A DNA stretch of 34,872 nt from Acidobacterium sp. (GTDB lineage: Bacteria > Acidobacteriota > Terriglobia > Terriglobales > Acidobacteriaceae): contig DAHUYD010000164.1 of assembly GCA_027315385.1 (NCBI GenBank), positions 1 through 34,872 of the forward strand. The letters are read 5' to 3'. Positions within the stretch are counted from its first letter, which is position 1, and each line of letters opens with the position of its first letter. The position numbers and the translations under genes were made by a program. The notes beneath the pieces are model-generated. The model was not told the origin of the DNA and did not search any database. It saw only the letters and a program-made list of their open reading frames with translations. This document shows positions 33,043 to 34,872 of this stretch, piece after piece.

Positions 33043-34872
33043 TTATTCTCCGACGTGCATTGCGACATGAAGGGGCGTGTCGGCCGATGAGGAGCCGGCG
33101 ACGATGGTGTAGTCCCCGGGAACCATCTCAAAGGCGTTCTTCTTCACATTGAAGATGGACAGAGTGAGCTGGTTCATCGGCACCGTGACGGTTTTCGACT
33201 GGCCGGGGTCGAGGGTTACGCGATCCCAACCCACCAGACGCCTGAAGGTGTTCTCGCCGGTGGAAGCGGGCAGAATTGCATAGACCTGGGCGACCTCAGT
33301 ACCGGCGACCGAGCCTGTATTGGTTACCGTCAGGGTGGCGGTGTGCTGAGCGGCATCCGCGGACAGATGAGAGAACGAGTAGGTGGTATAGGAGAGTCCG
33401 AAGCCGAAGGGGAAGAGCGGCGTTTTGTGCTCCGATTCAAACCACTTATAGCCCACGCGGGCACCTTCGACGTTGTAGTCAACGTTGAAGGGCTGCTGCT
33501 TGTGGAAGCCGTTTTCCGGAAGGCTGCCAGGAGCGGCGACTTTCAGGCCGGGAATCTGGGGCCGCGGGAGCTGCGCATCGTCTTTGGCGAAGGTGATGGG
33601 CAGGCGGCCGGAGGGATCGACGTCGCCGAAGAGGATGTTGGCCAGCGACTGAGCGCCGCCGATGCCGGGGAACCAGGCTTCGACGATGCCCTGCACCTGG
33701 TCAACCCAGGGCAGGGCGACGGGGCCACCGCTCTCGATGACGACGATGGTGCGGGGATTGGCTTTGGCGACCGCTGCGACAAGCGCGTTTTGATCGACGG
33801 GCTGCGAATAGCTGAGGCGATGGGTTTGCGGGTTGAATCCGATCACATCGCGAGCGGGCGGCAGGGCGAGGGAGGGGCGATCCATGCCCTCGCTCATCCA
33901 CTGCTGGACGAAGACGATGGCGATCTGGGATTTGGCGGCGAGGGCGGCGGCGGACTGGATGTCCGTGCCGGGATTGAACTGAATGTCAGCGCCGGGGTCA
34001 TGCTGGCGGATGCAACGCTCGGGCGAATCAGGGAACCAGACGTGCTCATCCCAGAAGGCGGAGCCGGGATGGGGGTGGACGGCGCCGCCGCCAGGGGCGT
34101 CAACCTGGGCGGAGCCGCCGCCGGAGAGAACGGCGACATCGGCATGGGAGCCGATGATGGCGATGGAGTGGACGGCGCCGGCGGAGAGCGGCAGGATGTG
34201 GTCCTGATTGCGCAGCAGGACGATGCTCTCGTCGGCGATGTGCTCGGCGTCGCGGCGGCCCAGGAAGGGATTTACCTCTTCCGGCTGCGGCGGGTTATCG
34301 ATGACGCCGTCGGCGAACATCTCTCGGAGGACGCGATGGACGGCGTCATTGAGGCGGGACATGGGAACCTGACCGTCCTGGATGGCTTTTTTGAGCGGGT
34401 CGCCGAAGTATTCCGAGCCGGGCTCTTCATTGTCGAGGCCTGACATGAAGGCGTGGACGGTGGAGTGCGTGCCGCCCCAGTCGGAGAGGACGAATCCCCG
34501 GAAGTCCCAGTCCTTTTTGAGGACCTGGTTGAGGAGATAGTCGTTCTGGCAGGACCAGTCGGGCGCGGAGTCCGGGGGAGTTACGGTTTCCTTGTTGTAG
34601 GAACACATGACGCCGGCGGGATGGGCGAGCTGAACTGCGATCTGGAAGGCGAGGAGGTCGCTTTCGCGGGCGGCCCGCTGGGTGATTTCGGCGTTGTAGA
34701 TGGTGCGGCCGGTTTCCTGGTCGTTGAAGGCGTAGTGCTTGATGTCGCCCATGACCTGGTTGGACTGGACGCCTTTGGCGAGATTGCCGACCATGGTGCC
34801 GGCCAGGAGCGGGTCTTCGCCGGCGTACTCGAAGTTGCGGCCGTTGCGGGGATCGCGGGCGAGGTCGACGCC
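33043..34872 (-). CDS. GH3-family beta-glucosidase (N-terminus beyond window end)
   Basis: The 609 visible residues run to the window edge. They carry the glycoside hydrolase family 3 blocks: G-R-N-F-E-Y-A-G-E-D-P near the edge, K-H-Y-A-F-N-D-Q-E, and the catalytic nucleophile Asp in V-L-S-D-W-G-G. The (alpha/beta)6 C-terminal domain follows, with G-S-H-A-D and V-E-A-W-F-P-G-I-G-G-A. A fibronectin-III-like domain ends the protein (F-G-F-G-L-S-Y-T-T-Y-S-F, then V-T-N-T-G-S-V-A-G-T-E-V-A-Q). The order is that of BglX/BglB-type beta-glucosidases acting on cellobiose or xylo- and glucosides. It is convergent with bactofilin. The signal peptide is not visible. Confidence 0.92.
   Translation of the reverse strand, partial: GVDLARDPRNGRNFEYAGEDPLLAGTMVGNLAKGVQSNQVMGDIKHYAFNDQETGRTIYNAEITQRAARESDLLAFQIAVQLAHPAGVMCSYNKETVTPPDSAPDWSCQNDYLLNQVLKKDWDFRGFVLSDWGGTHSTVHAFMSGLDNEEPGSEYFGDPLKKAIQDGQVPMSRLNDAVHRVLREMFADGVIDNPPQPEEVNPFLGRRDAEHIADESIVLLRNQDHILPLSAGAVHSIAIIGSHADVAVLSGGGSAQVDAPGGGAVHPHPGSAFWDEHVWFPDSPERCIRQHDPGADIQFNPGTDIQSAAALAAKSQIAIVFVQQWMSEGMDRPSLALPPARDVIGFNPQTHRLSYSQPVDQNALVAAVAKANPRTIVVIESGGPVALPWVDQVQGIVEAWFPGIGGAQSLANILFGDVDPSGRLPITFAKDDAQLPRPQIPGLKVAAPGSLPENGFHKQQPFNVDYNVEGARVGYKWFESEHKTPLFPFGFGLSYTTYSFSHLSADAAQHTATLTVTNTGSVAGTEVAQVYAILPASTGENTFRRLVGWDRVTLDPGQSKTVTVPMNQLTLSIFNVKKNAFEMVPGDYTIVAGSSSADTPLHVAMHVGE

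Noticed and set aside
1-34872. CRISPR array, tRNA, rRNA or prophage genes
   Set aside because: No regularly spaced direct repeats, tRNA-like cloverleaf with conserved TTC arm, rRNA sequence or phage structural gene was seen in any part of the window.

Overview
The window is GC-rich, almost fully coding bacterial chromosome. The gene families point to an acidobacterium (Terriglobia-like); this is inference, not a database result. The indicators are a very large TonB-dependent receptor with an N-terminal carboxypeptidase-regulatory-like domain, a TPR/FG-GAP/UnbV protein of the CRTAC1 type, a bactofilin, an LptD-based Gram-negative envelope, and a pyruvoyl-dependent arginine decarboxylase. Several starts appear to be TTG or GTG, judged from ribosome binding sites and signal peptides.

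Layout. (1) 1-526: the 3' end of an IS630-type transposase abuts a DUF1440-like gene that looks 5'-truncated. (2) 6732-528, minus strand: a tight run of eight genes. First come three enzymes converting arginine to putrescine (pyruvoyl arginine decarboxylase, N-carbamoylputrescine amidase, agmatine deiminase). They are followed by an Imm53-family gene, tadA, a HAD phosphatase, a lytic transglycosylase and a UPF0104/LPG-synthase-type membrane protein. A LysR regulator lies just upstream. (3) 13896-7870, minus: TonB-dependent receptor with a clear promoter and terminator, then a large TPR protein. (4) 19762-14748, minus: LptD, a DsbA-like thioredoxin-fold protein and a SurA-like peptidyl-prolyl isomerase lipoprotein, a coherent outer-membrane assembly set. 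A divergent RDD-family membrane protein follows. (5) 24881-21402, minus: the TPR/FG-GAP/UnbV protein; then MoaA and a small zinc-ribbon ORF. (6) 26623-31437, plus: a radical SAM protein of the SPL/Rv2578c type, then the sulfate-activation operon cysD-cysNC-cysQ. (7) 31473-end: an outer-membrane beta-barrel protein, a bactofilin and a GH3 beta-glucosidase cut by the window end.

The most interesting item is a 27-codon ORF at 27741-27824 ending Ala-Cys-Arg-Arg-Cys-Cys-Arg-stop. It sits between a TATGAT element and cysD and is followed by a small hairpin and a T6 run. This is the expected layout of a cysteine-sensing leader peptide controlling sulfate activation. Other points worth checking are the orphan Imm53 gene coupled to polyamine synthesis, the LptD/DsbA-like/SurA-like cluster, a candidate 83-residue gene with its own promoter near 14,300, and a 13-bp inverted repeat next to the moaA start.
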